Origin: Panopea generosa
Lineage: Eukaryota; Mollusca; Bivalvia; Adapedonta; Hiatellidae
Assembly: GCA_029582155.1 (NCBI GenBank)
Contig: CM055900.1
Coordinates: 45,009,624 to 45,073,623 of the forward strand
Direction: 5' to 3'
Length of the DNA stretch: 64,000 nucleotides
This document shows positions 1 to 11,819 of this stretch, piece after piece. Within the stretch, counting starts at the first letter, position 1. Every line of letters begins with the position of its first letter. Below the pieces are notes generated by a model. That model was not told the origin of the DNA. It saw nothing but the letters and a program-made list of their open reading frames with translations, and made no database searches. Both the position numbers and the translations under genes were made by a program.

Positions 1-665
1 TGCATGACAGCCTATTGACACATGCATGTCAGCCTATTGACACATGCATGTCAGCCTATTGACACATTCCTGTCAGCCTATTGACACATATATGTCAGCC
101 TATTGACTTATATATGCCAGCCTATTGACACATACATGTCAGCCTATTGACACATACATGTCAGCCTATTGACTTATACATGCCAGCCTATTAACAAATA
201 CACACAAGTCTATTTACACATACATGCAAGCCTATTAACTCATGCATGCCAGCCTATTGACACATACATGCCAGCCTATTGACTTATATATGCCAGCCTA
301 TTGACACATACATGTGAGCCTATTGACACAAACATGTCAGCCTATTGACACTTACACACCAGTCTATTGACACATACATGCAAGCCTATTGACTCCTGCA
401 TGTCAGTCTATTGACACATGTATGTCAGTACACTGCCACATAAATCATGTCAGCCTATTGACTCACGCATGTCAGTACATTGCCAAATACATCATGTCAT
501 TCTGTTGACACATGCATGTCAGTACGTTACCACAATCATCATGTAAGCCTGTTGACACATATATGTCAGCTAATTGACTCATGCATATCAGTACACTGAC
601 ACATACATGTCAGTACATTGACACATACATATCAGTACATTGACACATACATGTCAGCCTGTTGA
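1..665. repeat. 22-bp minisatellite, left edge cut by window
   Basis: About 30 degenerate copies of a 22-bp unit built on GTCAGCCTATTGACACATAC. The first half is regular; towards the right the copies become interspersed with variants reading CAGTACATTGCC. The array starts before base 1. No coding signal is visible. Confidence 0.93.
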
Positions 666-1152
666 TTGACACAAACAATGGCAATGTGTTGGCAAAACGT
701 GATCAGTGTTTAAATACCAATGTGATTAGCTTGGTTACAATGACCTTGCCAGATGTTGGTATACATGGATGAAGAATTGACAAATCACTTAAACAATGAT
801 GTTGATGTTCACATTACAAATAATATGTTCAGGGTTAACAATATAAACAGTTGCATGTATATACTCAGACACTGTAAATGTGAGATAATTTTATATGGTT
901 ATTTGCTTTAAATACTAGTCATAGGATGAGGAAACGAGATAACAGTGTTAATTAGGGAAAACAATTGCAGGCACTTAACAGTTAAAGTGGCCACACTTAA
1001 TGGTGGCAATTGTTGTGTGAATGCTGTGTTAACTTAAATTGAGTTGTAAACTGTTAAACTTCCTTTCAAGAAGAATGTAGATTGTAGATATGAATGCAGT
1101 GATTCATTATGCATTGATGCACTTCATTATATAATTTACAAAAAATGTAGAC
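666..1152. other. Unassigned AT-rich DNA
   Basis: I see no open frame, repeat or RNA structure that I can name here. Confidence 0.5.
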
Positions 1153-1632
1153 CCAACCAGACTGTCAGTGACTGGGTTGTCTGAATAAACCAGAGACTGG
1201 TAGTCTAATCAAACCAGCCTTTTAGGAACTGGTATTCTGATCAAACCAGAGACTTGAAATTAAATCAAACCAGTCTGTCATCAACTGGTATTTTGATCAA
1301 ACCAGAGACTTGAATTCTAATCAAACCAGACTGTCAGGAACTGGTAGTCTAATCAAACCAGTCTCTCAGCAACTTGTAATCTGATCAAACCATACAGTCA
1401 ACGACTGGTAGTCTAACCAAACCAGAGACTTTAAGTCTAGTCAAACCAGACTGTCAGTGACTGGTAGTCTAATCAAACCTGTCTGTCATCAACTGGTATT
1501 TTGATCGAACCAGACTTGAAATTTATCAAACCAGACTGTCAGTGACTGGTAGTCAAATATAACCAGTCTGTCAGCAACTGGTAATCTGATCAAACCTGAC
1601 TGTCAGCGACTGATAGTCTAAATAAACCAGAG
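1153..1632. repeat. Alternating 24/32-bp tandem repeat
   Basis: Two related subunits alternate. A 24-bp form begins AACCAGAGACTTGAA and a 32-bp form begins AACCAGACTGTCAG and contains AACTGGTAGTCTAATCA. This gives a roughly 56-bp higher-order unit repeated about eight times, with regular alternation in the first half and irregular order later. Confidence 0.88.
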
Positions 1633-2785
1633 TATGACATCAGATAAAATAAAGACAAACTGATATGCTATTTTAACTGTGACACAAATGTTGTTTACTA
1701 TTAATATGGTACCTTTTGTTTGTCAATTCTTATAAATTTATTTAGATTACCACAAAGATGTCTAAATAAAATTTGTCTAGCTTATGTATATTAATGACTG
1801 CTTTAAGGTCACTTTGAATTTTTAATAAGAATTGATTGACATTGCTTCAGGTTATGTAAATGTTTTCAGATTTCTGTTTTTTGTTAGAAACTGCATTAGT
1901 ATTTTCCATGTAGTGACAGAGTGCATTATGGGATACACTGGAAGTATGACACTTTCATGGTAGTTGCTTCATTTGCATAATAGAAATAATGGGAGTGCAA
2001 ATGCATAATCCTATTACTTTTTGTTGAAAGATTCATTAAATAAATGTATGACATATTTTAAATTAGTAAACTGATGAAATGTGAATACTGTGTTACAATA
2101 AAAACCTGTAGATGTGCAATAGAATTGGATGTAATAGTTTCATAGATCAAATATAACTGGTTCACAGGTGTAATGTCCAGGTTGGATGAGTGGGGAATGG
2201 GGCAGTCTTTTTTTTGAGAAAGTCCATGGAAGAAGAATATTTATTGTTAATCATGCATGGTGAGGAAGGACCAAACATATAATTTATATTTTCTCTCAAA
2301 TGGACACATGGTAATTTTGGTAAATTATCACTTTACATTATGTTTGAAAATTATATGTTTATTGATACAAAGAAGGAATTAGAATACCCAATCTGTATGC
2401 AGACATGTCATTTCCTTTCTTTTTTTTTGAAAAGGGACATAACTGTCATAAATGATTGACAGGCATCCTCTTCATACATTTTAGGTCATTTATGATTTTT
2501 ATTTGTAAATATCAGGGTGGGGTACATGACCAATTTACACTCTCATTATTCTATCTCTGATAGGTTTATAGTACATTCCGTTTTCATTTTGTTTGAATTA
2601 AATTTTATTTTTAATTTGTTTATTTGCTGTTTTATTTTCTGTCCTGTCTACTACCTATGTTCTTTACCGTTTAGATTTAACTGTGATATATAACTACATG
2701 TTATTTGTAAAGATTAGTTTCACAATCAGTTTCTCAGAGTGTCCTACTTACTACAGCTGCATCATTGACAAATCATCCTGTTAGA
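1633..2785. other. Unassigned AT-rich DNA
   Basis: Homopolymer T runs lie near 2205 and 2420. I recognise no gene, exon or repeat family. Confidence 0.5.
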
Positions 2786-2856
2786 GCAATAAAGTATCAA
2801 GTGTATATGGAATAAGAAGACACTTGGTACTTTTTTGCACCAATGAAGCAAAATGA
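2786..2856. repeat. Diverged copy of the foldback element found at 15628-15712
   Basis: The segment contains AATAAGAAGACACTTGGTAC followed by a TTGCACCAATG block. It matches the loop and right arm of the well-preserved palindrome at 15628-15712. The left arm here is partly eroded, so this is an old insertion. Confidence 0.6.
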
Positions 2857-3330
2857 TTATATAGCTGTATACCATTAATTGTCCATAAGGTCATTCTTAA
2901 AATAAATTGGGTTTCGACACCATTTCAACACATTTTAGGTTATATATGGAATGTCGAATTTTACTGGTGGAGGAAGACCTCAGACTGAGTAGAACCACCA
3001 TTCTTCCGCAAATAACTGGCCAACTTTCTAACATAAAGTTTTTGAATATGTACTTTTTATTTGTTTGCATATTTTAGTAAGGATGTGTGTATATAAGAAC
3101 ATTAAAAAAGTTTAAGATCTGTGTTTGATGGTAAGTTTGACCCGTAGGCAGAAACAGCAAATATTTTGTGTTGTCCTGAATAATTTGTATCAGTTGTTTT
3201 CTACTTTGAATTAGTGTCCTGTTTTAATATAATTTGAAAGCTAGATAAAACTGATGAAATTCTGATAATTGAAATATATTTATATAGCAATATTTTGTAA
3301 TGAATAAATGTAGGAAATAGAAATAAGTTG
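2857..3330. other. Unassigned AT-rich DNA
   Basis: No coding signal or named repeat seen. Confidence 0.5.
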
Positions 3331-3490
3331 GCATTTATTTGAAGCAGGTTGCCCAGTATTTGAGTACAATGGTCGTGGGTTCAGTCCTTCGCCATTGCAG
3401 TGTAGTGTCTTCGAGCAAAACACTTTATCTGCATATATGCTTAGTGTTGGTTCTACCCAGGAAAACCTCAAGTGTGATGAGTCTGTAAAA
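3331..3490 (+). mobile_element. tRNA-derived SINE-like element
   Basis: A box-B-like sequence (GGTTCAGTCC, near 3378) follows TGGTCGTG. Downstream is a block reading ATATGCTTAGTGTTGGTTCT then ACCCAGGA. The same downstream block occurs near 48806 and 49592, also after tRNA-like heads. Shared head plus shared body in three places supports a SINE family. I cannot place the ends or name the family. Confidence 0.6.
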
Positions 3491-3778
3491 TTCGTTTCAC
3501 AGTTCATATATAAACAAGTAGAAAAAACATATATTTTACTTTTAAATGATAATTGTAGTGTACTGGTTAATACCAAAAAAACTTTTAAACACGGATAAAG
3601 GAAAACAATCTAGATTAATAAAGGTATGAAAATCTCGACAATCAATAGGTGAATCTGTGCACTAATTGTTGAAATGCTTAGTTCTGAAATGACAGGTATT
3701 TGTAGTCTGTATGTTCTAGTTTATTTAATAACAACACATATAGTGATTGTAAATCATGTGGTCTGTGTGACAGATTAA

Positions 3779-4145
3779 CCCTTTACTCCATAGATACACG
3801 TTTTCCCGCACCAATCACAGAAGGTCATTGACAACAGTGCATAACGAGCAATCTGAACACTTCCTGCACTGTTTTCCACTCTGTCAGTTAATAAAAACAT
3901 AATTCATCCATTGCTGATACGTGGTGAATTTATGCTTTCAATATTAAAGGTATCCAAATGCGTCTATATTAGAGGTGTCCAAAGGCATCTATATTAGAGG
4001 TGTCCAAAGGTGTCAATATTAGAGGTGTCCAAAGGCGTCTATATTAGAGGTGTCTATATTATAGGTGTCCAAAGGCGTCTATATTATAGGTGTCCAAAGG
4101 CGTCTATATTAGAGGTGTCCAAAGGCCTCTATATGAAGTAAAGGG
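3779..4145 (+). mobile_element. TTAA-flanked MITE (piggyBac-like), copy 1
   Basis: The element begins CCCTTTACTCCATAG and ends CTATATGAAGTAAAGGG. The two ends are inverted over about 14 bp (CCCTTTACTYCATA). TTAA stands immediately outside both ends (3775-3778 and 4146-4149). TTAA target sites and CCC-starting termini are hallmarks of piggyBac elements, so a non-autonomous derivative is inferred. It has no open frame. The right half (about 3945-4135) is an internal minisatellite of roughly 25 bp (CTATATTAGAGGTGTCCAAA core) in about 7 copies. A second copy lies inverted at 12075-12334. Confidence 0.85.
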
Positions 4146-4149
4146 TTAA

Positions 4150-4533
4150 TTAAGAAGCCTTGTTAAAATGTACTGCTTGTATATTTGGTGCCAGCAACAC
4201 TTGATATAGTACATCAAAATTAACTAATAAAATGCTGCCCATCCAAACCTAATTAGGGCACATATATTTGTACATATATATGTCTGAGTGTAGATTCTGT
4301 TTTACTGAATGGCTATGTTTGTATCTTCTTCACAAGTGCAATTCTTTGATATATTTGATTTTTGTTTTGATTCTTTTTTCCAAGTGTTTACTGATATACA
4401 CTTAATGTTTTTGATAAAATCTTTACATTTATATTCATGTACTGTCAATCCCAGAATAACAAACAGACAGAAAAAGTGAATATGGAGCTTTATATATAAT
4501 GTTGATTATACTCACCCCTCCCCACTACCTCTC
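4150..4533. other. Unassigned AT-rich DNA
   Basis: No gene or named repeat seen. Confidence 0.5.
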
Positions 4534-4587
<54 letters not shown>

Positions 4588-4589
4588 TA
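4534..4589. repeat. (CA)n microsatellite
   Basis: An almost uninterrupted CA dinucleotide run with two CATA interruptions. Confidence 0.97.
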
Positions 4590-6338
4590 CTAGAATTATT
4601 GAAGATGGAAGTTATTGGTATGGTATGCTTGCTACCTCTTAATGAATTCAAATGTCAACATCGATTAATCATCGAGGTTGTTAAGTATTGTTTCAGACAT
4701 GATTTTTCCCAGTCCTGGCAGTATTCATTCATTGTTGTATTGTTTTCTGACAGGAAGCATTTACATTGAACTTTATTCTGACATTGATATCATGCTTCAC
4801 TGTAATTATACAGATAATTGCCAGCCAGTTCATCTACAATTGTCGAGTGTTTGGTACTGGTTAACCCAGGAACACTTCCAGCTTAATTTGTAAGATGTAA
4901 GAATTTGTTGGACAATTGATGTTTACTAAATATGTTTGAAATATACAGTTGTATTTTTGTATATTTTATATACAATGTAATAATATATCAAGTTAAAACA
5001 CTTTTTCTGTAATCAATTATGTTTCATAGAAAGAAAAAATCAATTTGTTTTAAGATATGAAAATATGCTATAATGTGATCATGTGTAAACCATTGATTTA
5101 TATTTTTTAAATAAAACTATGAAAGATTGTTAAGTTTTTTCTGGTTATTAATTACTTCCTTCAAATCACATACCATTTTATGAAATGCTTTGAATGGGTA
5201 ATAGTGTTTCAGTTATTCATAACCGGTATGGTACCTTGTAAAATAGGTCAACTATCTCAACTCCAGTGGTGTTTTTAATTGTCCAAATGTATAGTTTGTT
5301 CAGTTTGATCATTTATGTCTTATCTGGGTTAAGGTTCACATGTGAGCTTTTGTAAACAGACTGTGTCCGACCATCATGCATCCTCCATCCATCCATCCGT
5401 CGTTAATTTATACTTCTCCTCTGAAACTGCCCGACAGATTTTCACAAATCTTCGTAAGAAATTTCATACATGGGGCCTACTCCAGGAATGGTGATATTTT
5501 GCATGTAGTGTCACCAAATCATTTTCCTCATGTTTATTCAAGCCATGACCCCAGGGTTCAAATTGGTCCTATGCCAAGGCCTTGTCAGTTTCACTTAGGG
5601 ACGTTTTAATTTTAAAACCCTCTTTTCAAGAATCAAGTTGCCAAATATATTCTTATATTTTATAAATTATCTCTGAATAGGAGTTTCAAGTTTGTTCGTA
5701 GTGATTTCAAGTTTGTTAAGCAAAGGGTCTGGTGTTCATTTGGACCCAGTAAGGAGATCTTGATTTTTAGTGACAGGTGAAATTAAATTTGTTTAATTGT
5801 GTTTGCGATTTTGTTTCCAGCCTGTTACTTTGTCATACATGGATGTATTTAAAAACACATGGCTCAGTTGATCAACATGTCATGTGTAAGACCCAGAACC
5901 GTATCTCATAGATAAGGTGACACTTTCAGTCTGTTTGAGATTTTGTGTCTGATGGATTTTAAAATATCTTAGCTCACGTGTTCAACATGCCATAATGCTG
6001 TTTCACCTGCAGTACACGGGCTTGCACATCAGATGTCACCATAAGAGTTGTACTTTAAGGTAAAATGAAATGCGTTCAGTTTATACAATATTTTATTCAC
6101 ATAAATACACACGTTTAGCATACATTTACATGTAACAATGATACATTTAACAAATTGTGTCGAAATGACACAAAAATAAATGAAATTGCGTGACTCGTCT
6201 GTCTCTTATTTTAGTTTATAGTTCTTAAAATTTGTTGATATATTTAAATTATTTTATTTAAAAACTTTGTTATTTTCATTTGGACCTCTTTGGGGCATGT
6301 GACATTTATCAGTGACATTTCTTGTTTGTTTTAAGCTC
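4590..6338. other. Unassigned DNA, probably old dispersed repeats
   Basis: The short open frames here (for example 5376-5609) have no recognisable domain. The stretch around 4835-4880 weakly resembles the GGTTCTACCCAGGA body of the SINE-like copies. The ATCCATCCATCC run near 5385 is low-complexity. Confidence 0.35.
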
Positions 6339-6480
6339 GGGGGCCTGGTTTCTCGAAAATACTTAAGTCTGCTATTTTACTTAAACTCAAATAGTGTGCT
6401 TAATTTAAGTATAAAATTGAGCACACTATTGAGTTTAAGTAAAATAAGAGACTTAAGTGTTTTTGTGAAACCGGGGCCTG
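6339..6480. mobile_element. Palindromic foldback MITE
   Basis: The left arm begins GGGGGCCTGGTTTCTCGAAA and the right arm ends TTTTGTGAAACCGGGGCCTG. They pair over roughly 60 bases with few mismatches (TACTTAAGTCT, TTTACTTAAACTCAA and AGTGTGCT blocks facing their complements), leaving a short loop near 6410. There is no coding capacity. It is probably a non-autonomous DNA transposon; the superfamily is not clear. Confidence 0.75.
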
Positions 6481-6539
6481 TTTCTAAGATACTGTTTGAC
6501 CTTATCGCCAAATTTGGTATTGCTCTACATGTATAGTGT

Positions 6540-7900
6540 AATGGGTGGTTGTACTCAAAACCAGCATTTTATCGGGTGACTGACCTCTACAGGTTAAGCC
6601 CATGCAATGCACCACTTCGAGTAACTTTGACTTTGTACTCAAGGGATTAGTAAGTAACTTAACGTTTCGTTTTTGTTCCCCGCTTTGCGAAAAGTCAGAT
6701 ACACTAATTTGGATCTGTCCCTCTATCTGTCCGTCACACTTTTGGTTTCCTTGCGATAACTTCAGAATGCCTGAATCAAATTTTTTGAAATTTTTATACA
6801 ATGTTTATAATGATAAGACACAGGCTAAGTCGATTTTAGGGGTTGTTGCATTTGTCGTCCTACATTTATGCCCTTTTAATTTGTGATTTTTTTTGGTTTC
6901 CGTGCAATAACTTAAGAATGCCTAAATCAAGTTTTCAAAAAAAAAAAAGCGGAAGATATAAATTCACAAAATTTGCTTGTTGCAGTTAGTTTCTTTATCA
7001 GAAACTATTTGATATAAAGTCATCAAATTTGGTCCACGGATGTGTTACTGGTATTACTACTCATATAATATTTTTCAGATGACCTTGACTTCTAAAAAGA
7101 AAATTAACTAAGCTTAAAAAATGCTACATTTTTTTGCATTTAACTCTGTTTCCATTGAACTATTTCATTAAGAGCCACAAAACGTTGTCCATACTTGTGT
7201 TATGTGTATTACTACTGAAGTCAGATGACCTTGACCTATACAAATAATTGACTTGGTCTACAAAATATGATATTGTTTTGTATTCAAAACTGCTTGACCT
7301 AGAGTCACCACAGTTAGTTGTGTTATGGGTAGTGCTACTCGGGATAACATTAACAACTATGGATAATTAATTGAGCGTATAAAATGTGATAGTTTTGCAT
7401 TTAGCTTTGGCTTAAATGATTTATTGTTGGCCGTGTTCCTACCTTCTTACTAAATATTGCAGCTACCCAAACTGTTTTTTATTGACTTCCAAAGTGTTTA
7501 ATTTTTTCCCGTCATTTTTTATCCATTTTTCTATTAAATGGCTATGCAAAATCAAAATTTGGCCAAAACATAAATTAGCTACCTTCCTACCCACATACAA
7601 AATCCTCTGGTCGGAGCACACAGTAAATGAATAGTATTTTAAGGATGGCCGTGATGCTTTTACAAAATTTGGCTTAGGGTCATTACACTTGACCCAAAGA
7701 CCTCGACTTCTACAAATAAGTAATTTGGCCTACAAATTTTGACTTGTGAGAAGCTTCATTTGTTTGAAACTGATTGCCATTGCGTTATCAAATTGTGTTC
7801 ATATTTGCGAAATTGATAGAACTACTCAAAACCATATTGCTTATTTTGCAACCTTGGTCTGTAGTCTGGTGAAATTTCTCATATAAGTGGTATGGCATGT
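6540..7900. repeat. Degenerate tandem field, units near 170-190 bp
   Basis: A block recurs with drift. It holds ATGACCTTGACTTCTA, then CTTGGCCTACAAAAT, then TTTTGCATTTAACTCTG, then GTGTTATGGGTATTACTACT. Recurrences lie near 7080, 7230 and 7690, with weaker ones elsewhere. Reading frames within it (6502-6886, 7416-7634) are not conserved between copies, so I do not call genes. Confidence 0.5.
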
Positions 7901-7974
7901 CCATGGACGGCAACAGTGCTAAATGAGTTTGTCACTATAGACATTATTCGAATAAATCGATTGCTAAAAAAGAT

Positions 7975-8695
7975 TTGACCTTTTTACAGTTGTAAGGTCA
8001 AAGGTCACCACAAGCAGAACTTTTAACTGGACGAGATAATACCAAAAATATTCATGTTTAAGATATCTGTTGATTGTTTTGACAATTATTATTGGTTTAT
8101 TTCAAATTACCAATGGCATGTGTATAAAGTAATAACATGTATTATTCATTGAGGTCATTTGGTCAAAGGTCAACAACTGAAATATTAAAGAATTTTCTCA
8201 AAATACGACATAATATTAAATTGTTTTAGCTTTATACAAGGCAACTCATAAGGGTTTTATGTAACATGTGTCTACTGTCATTATACAAACTTAAGCACAG
8301 CATTTCCTGTTGTTATGATGCAAATACCAGATGTACATATAGTTTGACGGACTTAAAAGGCCAAAGGTCACCAAATAGTATCATGCGCAAAATGTTAAGC
8401 TGGAACTGATATATATATATATATATCTGATATATATATATATATGAAATAACAATATTCATATTTAAGATGTTTGTTATGTATTTTACCAACAGAACGG
8501 ATTAAATTTAAATATATTTTTAATATGCTTAAAATGATATGTATCATTCATTAAGGTCATTGGGTCAAAGGTCAACTAGTAAAATATGGAGGAGAACATT
8601 TTTCAAAATATGTCATATTCTTTTATTATTTTTAGCTTTATTATAGGATATTAATTAAATTAATGTGAAATGTTTGTTTAATGTCATCATATACA
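7975..8695. repeat. Two tandem copies of a unit near 365 bp
   Basis: Each copy contains, in order, AAAGGTCACCA, an ATATTCATGTTTAAGAT block, GTATTATTCATTGAGGTCAT or its variant, GGTCAAAGGTCAAC, and TTTTAGCTTTAT. Copy 1 starts near 7975 and copy 2 near 8345. The copies are diverged but collinear. Confidence 0.7.
8409..8447. repeat. (AT)n run with central CTG, hairpin-prone
   Basis: Two (AT) runs surround ATCTGAT. It lies inside copy 2 of the 365-bp tandem pair and is absent from copy 1. Confidence 0.9.
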
Positions 8696-10779
8696 CGAAA
8701 AATTGCTGTATATTTTGTTATTTATGAGTATATCAATATATATACCTAGTTGGAATGAACTTAACCTTACATGCCTTTTTTCCGTATTTTGTACAAAATG
8801 CAGCTGCATGTAATTTAATAGATGTACTATATGTAGCATTTTTTGTAGAGGTAATGCTTTTACACATGTAGGGGATATTAAGACAATAAATATGACATAA
8901 GGATAGCAGTCTATCACAATAACAGTTAAGCTTCATCACTAAATGACCTGGTTCTCGTAATCTTTGTATAGTCAGGTTGGAAGCAATATGATTTGTGGTA
9001 TAAATTAACCTGAACATTGGCAAATCTAATTAAAACTCTCATACATGTATTTATCAGTGAGTCTGATTTGTTTTGAGATTGTAAAATATGATCAATATAC
9101 CATAAGCATCAATTATAAAATAATATGGCCCATGTCATTGTGACCGCTCAACTCACTTAATTACTTGATGCAGAATGCAGTCATATATAAAATATAGCGC
9201 TGGACCACATTTGAGTATAGAATGATTAAATTAGAAAAATAAACTTTCAGCACTGAACATCTATTGCACCGATAAACATTAAAATCATGAAATTTTCAGT
9301 AACTTTAGATATATAGTTATTTCATTGTTTAGACCAAAACATACATCTGAAAAGCAATTCCATCATTAGGCAGTTATATTTTTATCATCATTATATCTAG
9401 AGTATTTCCTGACAAATGTGCATTAGGCTTCATGTCCTTCCTCAGCGTAGCGGTACATATAAATGAAACTCTATGGACAATAAACTATAAATGTTTAAAT
9501 ATTTTTTAAGGTTGAAAAATGTAATAGTAATACTGCAAGACTAAGGAAATACAATGGTTAAATTCCTACAGATGTAAAAAAAAAATAACTCTTGGAAAGT
9601 GAGTGATTAGTTTTCCGAATCTGACTGTTTTAAGTGTGAGCAAAATTTCAGTTTGAAGAGAAATGCAGCTGATATGATCTGATACCAGATCATATTAAAT
9701 GTAGTTAAGGATAGCTTAACTTACTACTGATGTCCTATTTAAATAGGTCGGCTGTTATTGTTTAAAAAAAGAATAAATCGAATGCCCTCATTTATTGTCT
9801 GGTGTCACTACATGTACATTGATATGTTCTAAGTGACCATTATGAGAATGTCATAGGAAACACAACTTTATGTTTATGCAGAGTTTGAAAGGTAACTTTA
9901 TAACTTTATATCAATCAAAATAGAACTCTGTCAAACAAGCAGTGTGTTTTGTGTGTCAAAAACACAATGTACATGTATTAAAGCAAAGCATAGTGAATTC
10001 TGTAGAAATATTGATTTACCACAGTTCTTACAACATGAAATGTTTTCTGTTGTTCTTGTTCCTATCTTAAGATCAGATACGACTTATAACCCTTCCTAAA
10101 CAATTATCTCAGTTGTATTCTAGAGTTGGGAGTAATAAACAGTCATGTGATGGCCAGGAACTTGTTCGAAACAAAAGTAGGTCATAATGGATCCAAAACC
10201 GTAAAAATCTTGCGGATATGTATACTGTCGTTATGACACGGCATAGTATATCCAGCTTTTCTGTCAATATGTTTTTTTTTGTCCTCAAATTGGAAACAAC
10301 TCATTGATCATACTAATATATGTAAAACATGTTTTGTCTGATGGTCTGATGTCTTGATGACTACATTGGAACATGAATGTAGAAAATTATCACAACTGGA
10401 GAATTCACTGATGTGATCTTTCTTACAGCAAACCACCGAGAAACAAATATATTAGTGCATCTTAATTCCGTGATTTACACGCATTCTAGTGAACGTGTGT
10501 TGTGAAAATGAATCAATTATTTAAAGAAATCAACATAGCAATAAATAAGAATCACGCTGATTACTAAGGTCACATACTTTAGAACGGACCATAAGTCAAG
10601 TGTATTGCCTGGCAGTTGATAACATATGCAATACAAAGTTAGTAAATGGTAATACAAATTAAGTGAACATCTAATTTATGAGAGGTGTAGTACCCAAAAG
10701 GCATATTTTAACATTCTTACAATACCATGTTAATGTAATGTGATGTACAAAGCCCATATTGTGACCTAACGTATTTTAT
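8696..10779. other. Unassigned AT-rich DNA
   Basis: Overlapping minus frames of 76-96 codons (8687-9023) have no recognisable motif and no coding-like composition. Nothing else stands out across these 2 kb. Confidence 0.5.
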
Positions 10780-10990
10780 TAACCGGAATATTCTATAAAC
10801 TGTGCACTTTCAAAGTTCAGAAAATGTTTCTTCTTTTTTTCTACCGTAGAATAAACCTCTGTAAACCGGAACCTCTCTCTTCCGGAAAACGGACGGATTT
10901 CAGCTTTTTGTGTATTTTTCTACATTCATTTACCTCCATTAACCGGAATAACTTAATTTCTTCTTGTTTTTTTTGACATTACACAAGATG
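10780..10990. mobile_element. Possible pogo/Tigger-like transposon terminal remnant
   Basis: The motif AACCGGAA recurs four times in both spacing and context typical of pogo-like ends (TAAACCGGAACCTCTCTCTT, GGAAAACGGACG, CATTAACCGGAATAAC). No transposase is seen. The family call is from general resemblance only. Confidence 0.35.
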
Positions 10991-11819
10991 GTGTCATATC
11001 AAATGATAGCTAGAGGTATAGTGGCTTTATTCCACTGCCGCCTTTTATCAAATGCAATGTGTTGTCTCAATTGTGACAATCGTCAACAGAAATATAAATT
11101 GCGGATTGATTAGCATTTTAAAAGGACAGGTAATTGTTGCAAACAAATGAAATAGATGAATTAAGGGATACATGTAAGTTTGAAGATTTTCTGAAAATAA
11201 TCTAAAGGATGCACAGTGTGCTTAACTTGAATAAATGCATGGAAACGCGTTCAATTTCTATAATGTACATATTAACTGTCGTGTACTTTAGAGATCAAAT
11301 TTAGCTGATAGGGAAGATTCCTTTTCTGATAACATTGAAACTACTTCATTTCGTAGTCCACTTATAATACAATGGTTATACTTGGAAAATAAAGGCTGGT
11401 AGGGAAGATTCCGTTTATTGGAAATATTTCCTTCCTAGTGCATTTAAATACTTGAAAATTGTTTACATTGTTTTTACACGCATCAAGTCTGGATATGCAT
11501 CTTAGCATATCCATGTAAATTGAACTTTAATTGAAAATTCAGATAGCTGTCGAAACAACATACACGTGTGCATTTAAGATATGTCGAAACATACTTCCAG
11601 CCATGAAGTTTGGTTGAAATACAAATGTATACGATTTGTTTACGGACACATGGGATCATGTTAGTCATATTTATCAGCGTTTATTTATCATGATGAGTAT
11701 TTTGTATAGAATATATCTGGTTATTTTAATTAAGGTAAACTATTCTTCGCTACATAAAGCTTTGTTTTACTGTAATAACGTATTCAATCTTTTGCCAACC
11801 AAACCACATATAGCCAAAT
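10991..11819. other. Unassigned AT-rich DNA
   Basis: Short frames at 11483-11878 lack motifs. Confidence 0.5.
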
